Assembly: GCA_902168085.1 (NCBI GenBank)
Contig: CABHOP010000039.1
Location: 61,238-125,237, forward strand
Length of the DNA: 64,000 bases
Direction: 5' to 3'
From: an uncultured Bacteroides sp.
GTDB taxonomy: Bacteria > Bacteroidota > Bacteroidia > Chitinophagales > Chitinophagaceae
Shown: positions 53,075-62,355 of the stretch, piece by piece
Layout: every line of letters begins with the position of its first letter
Numbering within the stretch: the stretch's first letter is position 1
The notes under the pieces: model-generated
What the model saw: the letters and a program-made list of their open reading frames with translations, nothing else
Database searches by the model: none
What the model was told of the DNA's origin: nothing
Made by a program: the position numbers and the translations under genes

Positions 53075-53165
53075 GCTTATTATCTTACTTAATACAAAGG
53101 CAGCTGGCGATAAAAACCTGCTGCTTTTTTATTTCTTGCTAAATTTATAGCACAACTATACTACT

Positions 53166-53714
53166 ATGTTAACAGCTGAACAAGAAGATTTTTATCAAAG
53201 ATGGAAAGAAAAAGCAGAGGCTATGCCGATGAATACTGTAGAAGATTGTATCGATAAATATGTATCGCTCTTTATTATTTACAATTCATTGTATGATTTA
53301 GTACCTAGAAAGATATTTGAAGAAACTAATAGACCAGTTACAATTATCGGCAATAAGATTACAGGAACACAGCATGTCCGTAACCTAATGGGGGCATCTA
53401 ATATTTTATTACTGGAAGACATTGATACTCATATTGAAAACCTTATTAAGGTTCTAGAATTGGGGATATTTAATATAAACCTAACTGCGCAAGGAGAAGA
53501 ACAAACTCAAAAGGACAAAACTTTATTGAGAGATTTAAATTCAAATAATCCACAAAAAAAGTCACTCGCTCTTTTAGAAATAATGTATTATATACGTTGT
53601 AATATCGTTCATGGCAGAAAAGGGCTTCAGCCTATTCAAACAATTTTATTAGCGCCAGTGATTTCAATTTTAGAAAAATTAAATGTAGCTCTGCACGCAA
53701 GATTATGTAATTAA
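53166..53714 (+). CDS. AT-rich orphan protein with HEPN-like RX4H motif
   Basis: A 182-residue mostly helical protein. The segment IRCNIVHGRKG near residues 148-158 has the spacing R-x4-H typical of HEPN ribonucleases, followed by Gly. HEPN proteins act as RNases in toxin-antitoxin, abortive infection and other defence systems. No nucleotidyltransferase, antitoxin or other defence gene is adjacent. The gene is AT-rich compared with both neighbours, which suggests recent arrival. The HEPN reading rests on one motif and helical content. Confidence 0.5.
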   Translation: MLTAEQEDFYQRWKEKAEAMPMNTVEDCIDKYVSLFIIYNSLYDLVPRKIFEETNRPVTIIGNKITGTQHVRNLMGASNILLLEDIDTHIENLIKVLELGIFNINLTAQGEEQTQKDKTLLRDLNSNNPQKKSLALLEIMYYIRCNIVHGRKGLQPIQTILLAPVISILEKLNVALHARLCN

Positions 53715-53730
53715 TATATTACTTAAACAC

Positions 53731-53763
53731 AAAAGCAGCAGCTTACGGGCCGCTGCTTTTTTT
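53731..53763. terminator. hairpin terminator
   Basis: AAAAGCAGC, a 12-base loop, GCTGCTTTT and then three T. It lies between the HEPN-like gene and the convergent lipoprotein gene. Confidence 0.8.
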
Positions 53764-53783
53764 GGGTGTGTTTCTATAGCTCT

Positions 53784-54353
53784 CTATCTTATCACCCGTG
53801 TGGTGTCTGCCGCACCGGGCACGTTGGTACTTGGTATCTGCCGTTCTTCGCGGCTGCGCCTTACCGGCACTTTAAACTGCTGAATGGTCTTGCCATCCTG
53901 TTGCAAAGTTACACTGCCTATATCTTCCCTGCCGGGTAGCAGTATCTCAAAATCGTAGCTGGTGGCTACTTTCATACCGCCGTTACCATCATCGCAGGTG
54001 CGTTGCTTGCCGGGGTGTTCTACCCGGTATTTACCCAGCTCTTTACCACTGGCATCGGTATATACTACCATCATATCGCCACCACTGGCCGCACCATAGG
54101 GCAGCCTGCCGGGGCGCATGTAGGTGGCATTGCTATCTATCATCCATACCCCGTTGTTTACCCTGCCTTTCAGTGCCAGGTGGTATGTTTTGAAGTCTCC
54201 GTCTTGCTGTGGTGTATAGTCGCCAGCCAGCCTGTCCAGCTCGGGTAGTTGTTTCGATAGTTCGTCTTCTTTGTCTTGCTGCTGTTGTTCGCCTTTGCAC
54301 GATGCCAGTAACAGCACGGCCACCGACAACACTATATACATATGCTTTTTCAT
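53784..54353 (-). CDS. lipoprotein of unknown function
   Basis: A 189-residue lipoprotein from the ATG at 54353, with lipobox LLLASC near residue 19. After a Gln/Asp/Glu-rich linker the mature domain is beta-rich. It ends NVPGAADTTRVIR. No family recognised. It lies 28 bp after the metallopeptidase stop on the same strand, so the two are probably expressed together. A longer start at 54455 is unlikely, as it would overlap the peptidase gene. Confidence 0.65.
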   Translation of the reverse strand: MKKHMYIVLSVAVLLLASCKGEQQQQDKEDELSKQLPELDRLAGDYTPQQDGDFKTYHLALKGRVNNGVWMIDSNATYMRPGRLPYGAASGGDMMVVYTDASGKELGKYRVEHPGKQRTCDDGNGGMKVATSYDFEILLPGREDIGSVTLQQDGKTIQQFKVPVRRSREERQIPSTNVPGAADTTRVIR

Positions 54354-54381
54354 GAGTTTCTTGTTTTTAGTGTGATGTGTT

Positions 54382-55449
54382 TTAGTTACCGTTAGCACGT
54401 TGGGTGATAGCATATAATATCCTGTTTCTGCATGGCGAGAAATATGGCCATACATTCAGCCCCGTCTTATCCATCATACAGCTATCGTTGCAAAGTTCCC
54501 AAAAGTTGTCGCTGCCTATCTTATTCGCGTCAGATGATTGCAGCCCTACATTCGGTGCATAGTTTTGTGCATTGGCCAGGCTGGTAAAGTTGTTGGGCTT
54601 TTCTTCGGCCTGCCAGTGGCTGCCGCCGCTATACTCATCGGCCATGCCATACAGCCCGTGGCCAGATTCGTGCAGTATCGTACCGCGGTTAAAGTATTCG
54701 GTAGAAAACACACCACCACCGGCAAAGTCGCGCAGTACGGTTTTGTGCAGTATCACCTTGCCCTGTGCAAAGCTCAGGTTGCTCCAGTTGGATGGTTTAT
54801 CATGCGGTTCGCCCGTATCATAGTCGTGTGCATGGCCGGTAACGGGGTTGATGTAGAAGTTGTGCGATTTCCTGAACCTGCGCAGCCAGTCTTCCTTCTG
54901 GAAGGCATCGGTAATATCCAGCTGCACGGCATTGTAAAAGGTATCCATCACATCTATATCGCTATCGGGTATAAAGACGAGGTTCATCACCTTATCCTTA
55001 TCGCCCACACAATATACAGGTATGGCCTGGTTGGCTACCGGGTACGGGCGGGTGGCAAAGCTTACCGTATGCGTATAGGTTTTGTCATTGCCTTTAACTA
55101 CAAAGCGGTATTTCACCAGCTTATTGGTGCCATAGCCCCCGCTCTTGGTATAGCTTACCGGCATGGTGGGCGACGACCATTCCTGCACCAGTGCCTCGGG
55201 GCTGCTGCTGCTCAGCACACCCGTACTGCTTACGTTCGATACCATTACATAGAGCTTCACATTCTCTACATCGCCGCTTATCTTCCGGCAGGTAAGGGTT
55301 ACATTGTTGCTACCCGTAGGATAGATGGGTGAATGGATAACAAAGGTTTCGGGCTTTTCTTTGCACGATGCAAAAGTAGCCAGCAGTGCCATACCCAATA
55401 GGGGTTGCTTTATCCCTGCTCTCGCAAGGAGGTTTCTTCTCTCTTTCAT
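54382..55449 (-). CDS. M64-like secreted metallopeptidase
   Basis: A 355-residue protein with a lipobox-like LLATFASC near residue 29. The zinc motif HESGHGLYGMADEYSGG near residue 262 has the HExxH and following Asp-Glu-Tyr of the IgA-peptidase M64 family. The N-terminal 130 residues are beta-rich, and conserved Cys pairs lie near the C terminus (CNDSCMM, SPCRNR). It should be a surface-attached zinc endopeptidase. The downstream lipoprotein gene may be its partner. Confidence 0.8.
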   Translation of the reverse strand: MKERRNLLARAGIKQPLLGMALLATFASCKEKPETFVIHSPIYPTGSNNVTLTCRKISGDVENVKLYVMVSNVSSTGVLSSSSPEALVQEWSSPTMPVSYTKSGGYGTNKLVKYRFVVKGNDKTYTHTVSFATRPYPVANQAIPVYCVGDKDKVMNLVFIPDSDIDVMDTFYNAVQLDITDAFQKEDWLRRFRKSHNFYINPVTGHAHDYDTGEPHDKPSNWSNLSFAQGKVILHKTVLRDFAGGGVFSTEYFNRGTILHESGHGLYGMADEYSGGSHWQAEEKPNNFTSLANAQNYAPNVGLQSSDANKIGSDNFWELCNDSCMMDKTGLNVWPYFSPCRNRILYAITQRANGN

Positions 55450-55625
55450 ATATGTGTTTAGTTAATGGTGAATAATGGCCGCTAAAATATTAATATTATT
55501 TACAAATCAATAATATTCGTCATTTAATTTATGGTTAAGGGGCGGGAAAAGACCCGTGTTTTTCTCGGTTGATTTTAATTTATTACATGTGTAGCTTTAT
55601 TGTTCACCAAATAAAATTGATACCT

Positions 55626-56045
55626 ATGAAAAAAATCCTTTTAATGGCCGCACTGGCTTTTATTGGCTTTAGTGCAAAAGCGCAGGATGTAGAAAACCAT
55701 TCCAGATGTGATGTAGAATACAGGCAGGTTTGTATAGACCCAATAACATGCACAAAAACTTATCCGTCTGGAGGAACCTGGAATCTAATTGCTGCATCAG
55801 TACCGCCACCATCTACAGCCGCTCTAACAATTGCATCATGTGGTGGTGGGGTGGTTGGTTTTGAAGTACGATACGCTTCATCTACTGGTTGCAATAATAC
55901 ACCCATAACAGTGGTGGCTGGTGGTAGTACATCTTGCCCCGGCACTGTTGTTGACGGGCGAATGGGTGCGTGTAGCTGTACAACAAACATGGATGGCTTA
56001 GATGTCACATTTGACGGTACCAATCTGCGCATACAAGGTTCATAA
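55626..56045 (+). CDS. small secreted cysteine-rich protein
   Basis: A 139-residue exported protein from the ATG at 55626, signal peptide ending near SAKAQ. The mature part has eight cysteines (RCDVEYRQVCIDPITCTK; ASCGGG; TGCNN; TSCPG; CSCTT), which suggests disulfide bonds outside the cytoplasm. Family not recognised. It has its own promoter region and a terminator at 56065. Confidence 0.6.
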   Translation: MKKILLMAALAFIGFSAKAQDVENHSRCDVEYRQVCIDPITCTKTYPSGGTWNLIAASVPPPSTAALTIASCGGGVVGFEVRYASSTGCNNTPITVVAGGSTSCPGTVVDGRMGACSCTTNMDGLDVTFDGTNLRIQGS

Positions 56046-56064
56046 AAATTCAAATATTCTTATC

Positions 56065-56090
56065 AGCCCCTGCTACATGCGGGGCTTTTA
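56065..56090 (+). terminator. intrinsic terminator
   Basis: AGCCCC, a 10-base loop, GGGGCT and then TTTAT. Ends the cysteine-rich gene. Confidence 0.7.
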
Positions 56091-56150
56091 TTTTTATAGC
56101 ATGGTTTGTGCTAGTTGGTTATTTTTATACTTCTAAAGAAACAACTAACG

Positions 56151-56495
56151 ATGAGCAACCAGGTACAGGAATTCAACGAGTATCGCGCTAAGATGAATGA
56201 TGTGATACTCAGCAAGCAGAACAAAGTTATCAACCGCCTCTTCAACCTCGATACCAATACCTATGCCGAAGGCGCACTGCCTGTAAAAACCAAAGAGATG
56301 CTGGGCCTTGTAGCCAGTATGGTACTGCGCTGCGATGATTGTATTAAATACCACTTAGGAAAGTGCCATACAGAAGGCATCACTACCGATGAGATGTACG
56401 AGATATTTGCCGTAGCCAATATAGTAGGCGGCACCATAGTAATACCCCACACCCGCCGTGCAGCCGAGTATTGGGAGGAGTTGCAGAACCAGTAG
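56151..56495 (+). CDS. carboxymuconolactone decarboxylase/AhpD-like protein
   Basis: A 114-residue protein of the AhpD-like superfamily from the ATG at 56151. It has the redox CxxC motif with downstream His (RCDDCIKYHLGKCH near residues 61-74), as in AhpD-type peroxidase partners. It may take part in alkyl-hydroperoxide reduction. Standalone gene, convergent with bshA. Confidence 0.85.
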   Translation: MSNQVQEFNEYRAKMNDVILSKQNKVINRLFNLDTNTYAEGALPVKTKEMLGLVASMVLRCDDCIKYHLGKCHTEGITTDEMYEIFAVANIVGGTIVIPHTRRAAEYWEELQNQ

Positions 56496-56504
56496 GTAAA
56501 GGGA

Positions 56505-57644
56505 TTATTCCACCACCGTTTTATAGTTGGCCAGCACGTTATCATACAGCTGCTCGTACAGGGGTATGATGCGTGCACGGCTAAAGGTGCGGGCATGCTC
56601 TATAGCTGCGTGCTTGAATTCCTTCAGCCTGTCGTCGCTGCTCAGTATGTGTATGGCGTGTTTAGCCATATCATCTACATCACCCACATCGCTCAGATAG
56701 CCTGTTTTGCCCTGTACGTTTATCTCGGGCAGTCCACCTGCATTGGTAGATATCACAGGCACACCGCAAGCCATTGCTTCCAGCGCACTCAGTCCAAAGC
56801 TCTCGTATTGGGATGGTAGTATGAAGAGGTCAGTAATGCTCAGTATCTCGTCCACCTGCTCTTGCTTTCCTAAGAAACGTATATCGTGGCACATAGGTAG
56901 TGTACGGCATAGCTCTTCGGCATTCTGCCTTTCAGGGCCATCGCCTATCATCAATAGTTTAGATGGTATCTGTGCATTCACCTTCTGGAAGACGCTTATC
57001 ACATCTTCTACCCTTTTCACCTTCCTAAAGTTGGAAACATGGGCAAGGATGCGCTCGCCATTAGGGGCCAGCATGGTTTTAAAGTGTTGCTTATTGCTGT
57101 GCTGAAACCTATCGGTATCTACAAAGTTGGGTATTACCTGTATGTCCTTCTCTATCTTAAAATGCTTGTAGGTTTCATCGCGCAGGTTGCTGGATACCGC
57201 CGTTATCGCATCCGATTCATTAATAGAAAAAGTAACCACCGGTGCATAGGTCTGGTCTTTACCTACCAGGGTTATATCCGTACCGTGCAGCGTGGTGATG
57301 TAGGGTATATCACGTCCTGCTTTCTTCAGTATCTGCCGTGCAAAATAAGCAGCCGATGCGTGTGGAATAGCATAGTGTACGTGCAGCAAATCCAGCTCGT
57401 TATTCATGATAACGTGTACCATGGTGCTGGTAAGTGCCGTTTCATAAGGCGGAAAATCGAACAAAGGATAGGTAGGCACCGTCACCTCGTGGTAATAGAT
57501 ATTGGGGTGGAAATTGAGCCTTACCGGTTGCTGGTAAGTAATGAAATGCACCTCATGCCCTTTGGCAGAAAGTGCCATGCCCAGCTCTGTAGCCAATACC
57601 CCGCTACCACCAAAGGTAGGGTAACAAACAATACCTATTTTCAT
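56505..57644 (-). CDS. bshA: N-acetyl-alpha-D-glucosaminyl L-malate synthase, bacillithiol pathway
   Basis: A 379-residue GT4 glycosyltransferase starting MKIGIVCYPTFGGSGVLATELG, the characteristic BshA start. Other motifs: LHGTDITLVGKD near residue 120 and LFILPSQYESFGLSALEAMACGVPVIS near residue 270. BshA joins UDP-GlcNAc and L-malate in bacillithiol synthesis, a thiol of many Bacteroidota and Firmicutes. bshB and bshC are not adjacent. Two direct CTTACCGATAA repeats lie upstream. Confidence 0.93.
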   Translation of the reverse strand: MKIGIVCYPTFGGSGVLATELGMALSAKGHEVHFITYQQPVRLNFHPNIYYHEVTVPTYPLFDFPPYETALTSTMVHVIMNNELDLLHVHYAIPHASAAYFARQILKKAGRDIPYITTLHGTDITLVGKDQTYAPVVTFSINESDAITAVSSNLRDETYKHFKIEKDIQVIPNFVDTDRFQHSNKQHFKTMLAPNGERILAHVSNFRKVKRVEDVISVFQKVNAQIPSKLLMIGDGPERQNAEELCRTLPMCHDIRFLGKQEQVDEILSITDLFILPSQYESFGLSALEAMACGVPVISTNAGGLPEINVQGKTGYLSDVGDVDDMAKHAIHILSSDDRLKEFKHAAIEHARTFSRARIIPLYEQLYDNVLANYKTVVE

Positions 57645-57749
57645 TTAATCCGTCCTTAATTATCACCGCAAATATCCAATAAATAAGCTTACCGATAATT
57701 ATCTTACCGATAAGCTTTTACAATAGGTATATTACCAGGCAGTTAGTTA

Positions 57750-58064
57750 TTAGTTTTTGGCATTTGCCAGCACATAGGCACGTACCAGCCCTGCCTGCTG
57801 GTCATCCAGCTTGGCTTTTTTGGTCATACGCGTCAGTATCGGGTTCCATTTTGCTACCGTATGCGATTCCGGCAGGTATAGCTTGTGGCATTTGTTGCAT
57901 TTTTCCTGCCATATGGTTTTACCCTCGGCCAGTTCGGCTTCGCTATAATGCTTTTCTACAGCGGTAGTAGATGGTGCAGGTGTAGTGGCTGCTTTTTTAG
58001 TGCTGCACTGGGCAAAAAGGAGTGCGACGGTGGCAAAAGCCATAAGGGTAAATGTCTTGTTCAT
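57750..58064 (-). CDS. c-type cytochrome lipoprotein
   Basis: A 104-residue protein with a lipobox (LLFAQC near residue 20) and one heme-binding CNKCHKLY near residue 56. A late Met in RMTKKAK may be the second heme ligand. It is a small membrane-bound electron carrier, subunit or stand-alone. I chose the start at 58064, as the longer frame lacks a signal peptide. Confidence 0.85.
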   Translation of the reverse strand: MNKTFTLMAFATVALLFAQCSTKKAATTPAPSTTAVEKHYSEAELAEGKTIWQEKCNKCHKLYLPESHTVAKWNPILTRMTKKAKLDDQQAGLVRAYVLANAKN

Positions 58065-58168
58065 GCGTATTTTCTTAAATGCGTGTAGGTACAAATATAA
58101 TGTAATGCCCTGCAAATTACCACCTTAAATACCCCTGCCGATAGTTAAGCTTTTTATATTTTTATGAA

Positions 58169-59533
58169 ATGAAGGTGAAACTGCTGACGGCTGCACTTTG
58201 CTGTGCATTTCTGCATACACAGGCACAGAGCGATTCTGTAATGTTCAAACGCATAGCTGATGAGATTATGCTGAATGGTACGTGTTACGAGAACCTGCGG
58301 GTATTGTGCAAGACCATAGGCCACCGCCTGAGCGGTACACCACAAGCTGCCGAGGCTGTAAAGTGGGGACAGAAAGCACTGGAACAAGCCGGTGCCGACA
58401 AGGTATGGCTGCAACCCGTAGATGTGCCGCACTGGGTACGCGGACAGGAAAAGCTAAGCCTGCGCTTCAAGGGTGATAAGGATTTTAAGGAAGTGCCCAT
58501 GCTATCTATAGGCAATACGGTGGGTACCGAAGGCAAGCCCATGCAGGCAGCCGTAGTGATGGTGAATGATATAGCTGAATTCAACAAGCTGGACATTGCC
58601 GATATAAAAGGTAATATCATCTTCTTCAACTACCGTTTCAGGCAGGATATCATCAATACCTTCGAAGGGTATGGCGATGCAGGTAAGTATCGCTGGCTGG
58701 CACCCAATGTAGCCGCTGCCAAAGGTGCTGCGGGTGTTATCATCCGCTCGGTATCTACCGGTGAAGACGACCATCCGCATACCGGCTCTATGCGCTATGC
58801 CGATACGGTAAAGCCCATACCTGCCGTAGCCGTGGGCAACATGACGGCCAATCTCTTAGAAAAAGAATGCCGGAAAGGTGGTGTAACTGCCGAGATAAAC
58901 TCTACCTGCAAGATGCTGGGCATGGTACGCTCATACAATGTGATAGGTGAAATAACAGGTACCGAACACCCGGAAAAGATAGTAGTGGTAAGTGGTCACC
59001 TGGACTCGTGGGATGTAGGTGAAGGTGCGCATGACGATGGTGCCGGCTGTGTGCAGAGCATAGAGGTAGTACGTACCCTGAAAGCACTGGGCATCCGCCC
59101 GAAATATACCATTCGTACCGTACTGTTTATGAACGAAGAGAACGGCGTGAAAGGTGGCCATGCCTATGCCGATAGTGCCAAAGCAAGGAAGGAGAACCAT
59201 ATACTGGCCATAGAAAGCGATGCCGGTGGTTTCTCGCCACGTGGTATAGGGCTGGACATGAAACCCGAAAAGAAAGAAAAGATACTGGCTTACCGTAAGC
59301 TGTTCTACCCATATGGCGTGTACGATTTCGACCATGAAGAAGGTGGCGTGGACATCAGCCTGCTGCAAAGACAGGGCGTACCCGTAGCAGGGCTCCTACC
59401 CGACCCGCAGCGCTACTTCGACCTGCACCATACCCGCAATGATGTGTTTGAACAGGTAAACCACCGTGAACTGAAACTGGGTGCTGTAACATTAGCCGGA
59501 CTGGTGTACCTTGTGAGTACGCACGGGCTGTAA
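58169..59533 (+). CDS. secreted M28-family aminopeptidase
   Basis: A 454-residue enzyme with a signal peptide (ends HTQAQ near residue 20), a PA-type insert (residues 115-245) and an M28 di-zinc domain. Zinc ligands: His and Asp in VSGHLDSWD, Asp in GAHDDGAG, Glu pair in FMNEENGVK, Asp in AIESDAGG and the late His in DLHHTRNDVFEQ. It is close to carboxypeptidase Q. It degrades exported peptides; the neighbour permease may import the products. Start is 3 bp before the permease start. Confidence 0.9.
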   Translation: MKVKLLTAALCCAFLHTQAQSDSVMFKRIADEIMLNGTCYENLRVLCKTIGHRLSGTPQAAEAVKWGQKALEQAGADKVWLQPVDVPHWVRGQEKLSLRFKGDKDFKEVPMLSIGNTVGTEGKPMQAAVVMVNDIAEFNKLDIADIKGNIIFFNYRFRQDIINTFEGYGDAGKYRWLAPNVAAAKGAAGVIIRSVSTGEDDHPHTGSMRYADTVKPIPAVAVGNMTANLLEKECRKGGVTAEINSTCKMLGMVRSYNVIGEITGTEHPEKIVVVSGHLDSWDVGEGAHDDGAGCVQSIEVVRTLKALGIRPKYTIRTVLFMNEENGVKGGHAYADSAKARKENHILAIESDAGGFSPRGIGLDMKPEKKEKILAYRKLFYPYGVYDFDHEEGGVDISLLQRQGVPVAGLLPDPQRYFDLHHTRNDVFEQVNHRELKLGAVTLAGLVYLVSTHGL

Positions 59534-59535
59534 TC

Positions 59536-60657
59536 ATGGCGAAAGAGGATAGCATTATAAGGAAACTGTTACGCAAACCATCGGTGGCTATATCGGTGGG
59601 TATCATCGTACTTACCTGTTTGGTGGCGGTATTTGCCTACCTGCTCATCCCCGACCGCACGCCTTATGCCAACCGTATGATAGTAGAGCTGGGGGCAAGG
59701 CCACCGGGCTTTAGTAAAAAACTACTACTCATACCCAAGAGTGTATCGCTACAGGCAGAAAGCAATTGGGCTTCGTGGCTGGGGGGTACCCCTTCTCCGT
59801 ACAAAGCCATACCGGTAAACAGTTATGCTTTCTCGGGCAATGAGCTTACGGTGTATCATTATATAGATGAGGGCATGCTGGATACACTCACATATCCACT
59901 AAAAGAACTCTTGCTGGCAGAACAGCAACACCTTACCCCTGCACAACAACAAGCCTACATAGAAAAGCACCAGTTACAAACCTATACTTTCCACCTGGGT
60001 ACAGACAGGTATGGACGGGATATCCTGTCCCGATTGGTAATAGGTGCAAGAGTGAGTATATCGGTGGGTATTGTAGCCGTTGTACTATCGCTTACCATAG
60101 GCATTGTGCTGGGTTCTATAGCGGGTTATTATGGCGGGGTGATAGATAATATGGTGATGTGGGTCATCAATATACTATGGGCCATACCTACCCTGCTGTT
60201 GGTGTTTGCTATTACGCTCACCATAGGCAAAGGCTTCTGGGAGATATTTATAGCTATAGGATTAACGATGTGGGTAAGCGCAGCCAGGCTTATTCGCGGG
60301 CAGGTAATGGTGCTGAAAGAAATGGAATATATAACCGCAGCCAAGGCTTTAGGGCTGAACGATATGCGCATCATCTTCCGCCATATACTACCCAATATAG
60401 CAGGGCCTATCATGGTAATAGCAGCCGGCAACTTTGCCACCGCCATACTGATAGAAGCAGGTCTTAGCTTCCTGGGCATTGGCGTGCAGCCACCCCAGCC
60501 CTCCTGGGGACTGATGATAAAAGAACACTACAACTTCCTGCTCACCAATCGTCCCTTCCTCGCCATCATCCCCGGCATCGCCATCATGCTGCTGGTATAT
60601 GCCTTCAACATCTTAGGCAACGCGCTGAGAGATGTGCTGGATGTGAGGGGGGAGTGA
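59536..60657 (+). CDS. DppC/OppC-type ABC transporter permease
   Basis: A 373-residue inner-membrane permease with an N-terminal helix (about residues 16-37), an extracytoplasmic region to about 150 and six helices. The EAA loop is in ITAAKALGLNDMRIIFRHILPN near residue 270. It transports peptides or nickel as one half of a pair. No DppB, ATPase or binding protein is adjacent. It starts 2 bp after the M28 peptidase stop, which suggests coupled peptide cleavage and uptake. Confidence 0.87.
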   Translation: MAKEDSIIRKLLRKPSVAISVGIIVLTCLVAVFAYLLIPDRTPYANRMIVELGARPPGFSKKLLLIPKSVSLQAESNWASWLGGTPSPYKAIPVNSYAFSGNELTVYHYIDEGMLDTLTYPLKELLLAEQQHLTPAQQQAYIEKHQLQTYTFHLGTDRYGRDILSRLVIGARVSISVGIVAVVLSLTIGIVLGSIAGYYGGVIDNMVMWVINILWAIPTLLLVFAITLTIGKGFWEIFIAIGLTMWVSAARLIRGQVMVLKEMEYITAAKALGLNDMRIIFRHILPNIAGPIMVIAAGNFATAILIEAGLSFLGIGVQPPQPSWGLMIKEHYNFLLTNRPFLAIIPGIAIMLLVYAFNILGNALRDVLDVRGE

Positions 60658-60693
60658 TTAAAATCATATAGTAGAATAGATTATTCAGGTAAA

Positions 60694-61353
60694 CTATTGT
60701 GCAATAGTCCGCAGCCCTCTTATACCAGATTCAATAGCAAAAATCACAAGCTCTATCCTATTTTTAAGTTGAAGCTTATTGCATAAAGTATCCCTATAGC
60801 TATCCACGGTTCTATCACTCACCCCCATGATGGAAGCTATTTGTTTATGGGTTTGATCGCTACAGGCATATTTCAGATATGAGATTTCATTTTGAGACAG
60901 CTTGATTCTCTTATTTTTGTCAATCAAGGCTTTAGTCAGCACTCTAGCATCTAACCCACGATGGTATACACCATTGTTATAAACACAAAACATAGCATCT
61001 TCCAATTCTTTGCTTAGCACTTCTTTAGGTAAGCAACAACAGGCTCCCTCGCTAAGTGTTTTTACTATAGTATACTCTGTATATGAAACAGTTAGTATTA
61101 TCACTTTAATAGATGGCCATCTTTTACTGATTGTATACAATGCTTCATAGCCATTCAAACGCGGCATATTAATATCTAAAATGCATATGTCAGGTTTTTC
61201 TTCTACCCGCGATAATTTTTCAATTAAATCAAGACCGTCAAAGGCTTCAAAATCAATGACCACATTTTTTAATGGCGCTAAAATGAATCTAAGTCCATTT
61301 CTCATAAGTTCGTGATCATCAGCTATTGCCAGATGAATTTGAGGTGATTTCAT
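60694..61353 (-). CDS. orphan NarL-family response regulator
   Basis: A 219-residue regulator. Receiver domain residues 5-125: acidic pair D12-D13, phospho-acceptor D60 (CILDINMP), Thr in ILTVS and Lys K110. The unusual triple Cys (residues 105-107, GACCCLPKE) sits beside the Lys. The C-terminal LuxR HTH is at about 150-215 (LSQNEISYLKYACSDQ, ASIMGVSDRTVDSYR). No sensor kinase lies nearby. AT-rich. Confidence 0.88.
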   Translation of the reverse strand: MKSPQIHLAIADDHELMRNGLRFILAPLKNVVIDFEAFDGLDLIEKLSRVEEKPDICILDINMPRLNGYEALYTISKRWPSIKVIILTVSYTEYTIVKTLSEGACCCLPKEVLSKELEDAMFCVYNNGVYHRGLDARVLTKALIDKNKRIKLSQNEISYLKYACSDQTHKQIASIMGVSDRTVDSYRDTLCNKLQLKNRIELVIFAIESGIRGLRTIAQ

Positions 61354-61408
61354 AGGTTTTTAAAAATTAGATATGAGGATTATATAAACCTACAAAACAT
61401 AAGACATA

Positions 61409-61438
61409 AAAAAAACCGGTGTTTACACCGGTTTTTTT
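61409..61438. terminator. bidirectional terminator
   Basis: A-rich flank, ACCGGTG, TTTA, CACCGGT and a T run. It separates the response regulator from the ZIP gene. Confidence 0.85.
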
Positions 61439-61471
61439 GCCATCGGAAAATAGCAAAACATAGTTGTTAAT

Positions 61472-62194
61472 TCACCTTTCCATTGTACATATAGCTATGC
61501 CAATGCCAACGATAAATGCGATTATCTTCTGCCGGCTGAGTTGATGTTGTTTAGTACCACTTTCAAAAAAGATGGTTGTGGCGATGTGAATGAAGGCACC
61601 GGCTACTACTGGTATCAGATAAATAACAGCTTCAGATGCAGTGTGATATTTACTTCCCAATATGTTTGATACTATTGCGGCAAAAGGAGTAACAATTGAG
61701 AAAAACAGCAATAAGCATAAACTAACCTTTCTTCCTTTCCTTATTGCAAGCGACGTAATCAGTATTGCTTCCGGTATTTTATGCACTCCCACCGCCAAAT
61801 ATAGGGACGGTGTAGTCGCCGCCATCTTATATTGCACACCAAGTGGCAAGCCCTCCATAAACGAGTGAATGGTAAGGCCAACAACAATAGGCCATAGTGC
61901 AACCGGATGGTGTGCTTGTATATGGGCATGGCCATGTTCTACCCCATGCGTCACCCTTTGAATGACTAACTGCAAGAAAAAGCCCGCCAGCATAAAAAAG
62001 CCTGCTTTGATACTTAACGCATCGATCGTTTCAGGTAGTAAGTGAAGGAATGTAATGCTTAAAAGAAATGCGCCCGAAAAACTCAGGAAAAGATGCATCC
62101 GTTCATCATTCAATTTCTTTAACCAAATAGGAATGCTGCCTCCGATAAATGTTATAATAAAGAGCAGCAAATTATAATAAGCAGCATGAATCAT
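61472..62194 (-). CDS. ZIP-family metal transporter
   Basis: About 240 residues from the ATG at 62194 (an earlier ATG adds 12). Eight hydrophobic helices. The metal-binding residues of helices 4 and 5 are in LTIHSFMEGLPLG and VHKIPEAILIT, and a His-rich loop (HGVEHGHAHIQAHH) lies between. ZIP proteins import zinc or iron. It lies in the AT-rich end region with no metal regulator next to it. Confidence 0.87.
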   Translation of the reverse strand: MIHAAYYNLLLFIITFIGGSIPIWLKKLNDERMHLFLSFSGAFLLSITFLHLLPETIDALSIKAGFFMLAGFFLQLVIQRVTHGVEHGHAHIQAHHPVALWPIVVGLTIHSFMEGLPLGVQYKMAATTPSLYLAVGVHKIPEAILITSLAIRKGRKVSLCLLLFFSIVTPFAAIVSNILGSKYHTASEAVIYLIPVVAGAFIHIATTIFFESGTKQHQLSRQKIIAFIVGIGIAICTMER

Positions 62195-62355
62195 GAGATA
62201 TGAGATTAGGTATTTAATACACATTTGCATGTACCCAATGATACTATGCCTTTAGCGTAACACCCTAAAACTACCAAGTGCAGCATACAATATCTACAGT
62301 GAAAACACTGTAAAAAAAGCGGCATATTCTACATTTTTAAAGTACTGCCTGAATT

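Noticed and set aside
54538..55332. 264-codon plus-strand frame over the M64-like peptidase gene
   Set aside because: The minus-strand protein carries a lipobox and HExxH motif. The plus frame has no recognisable pattern.
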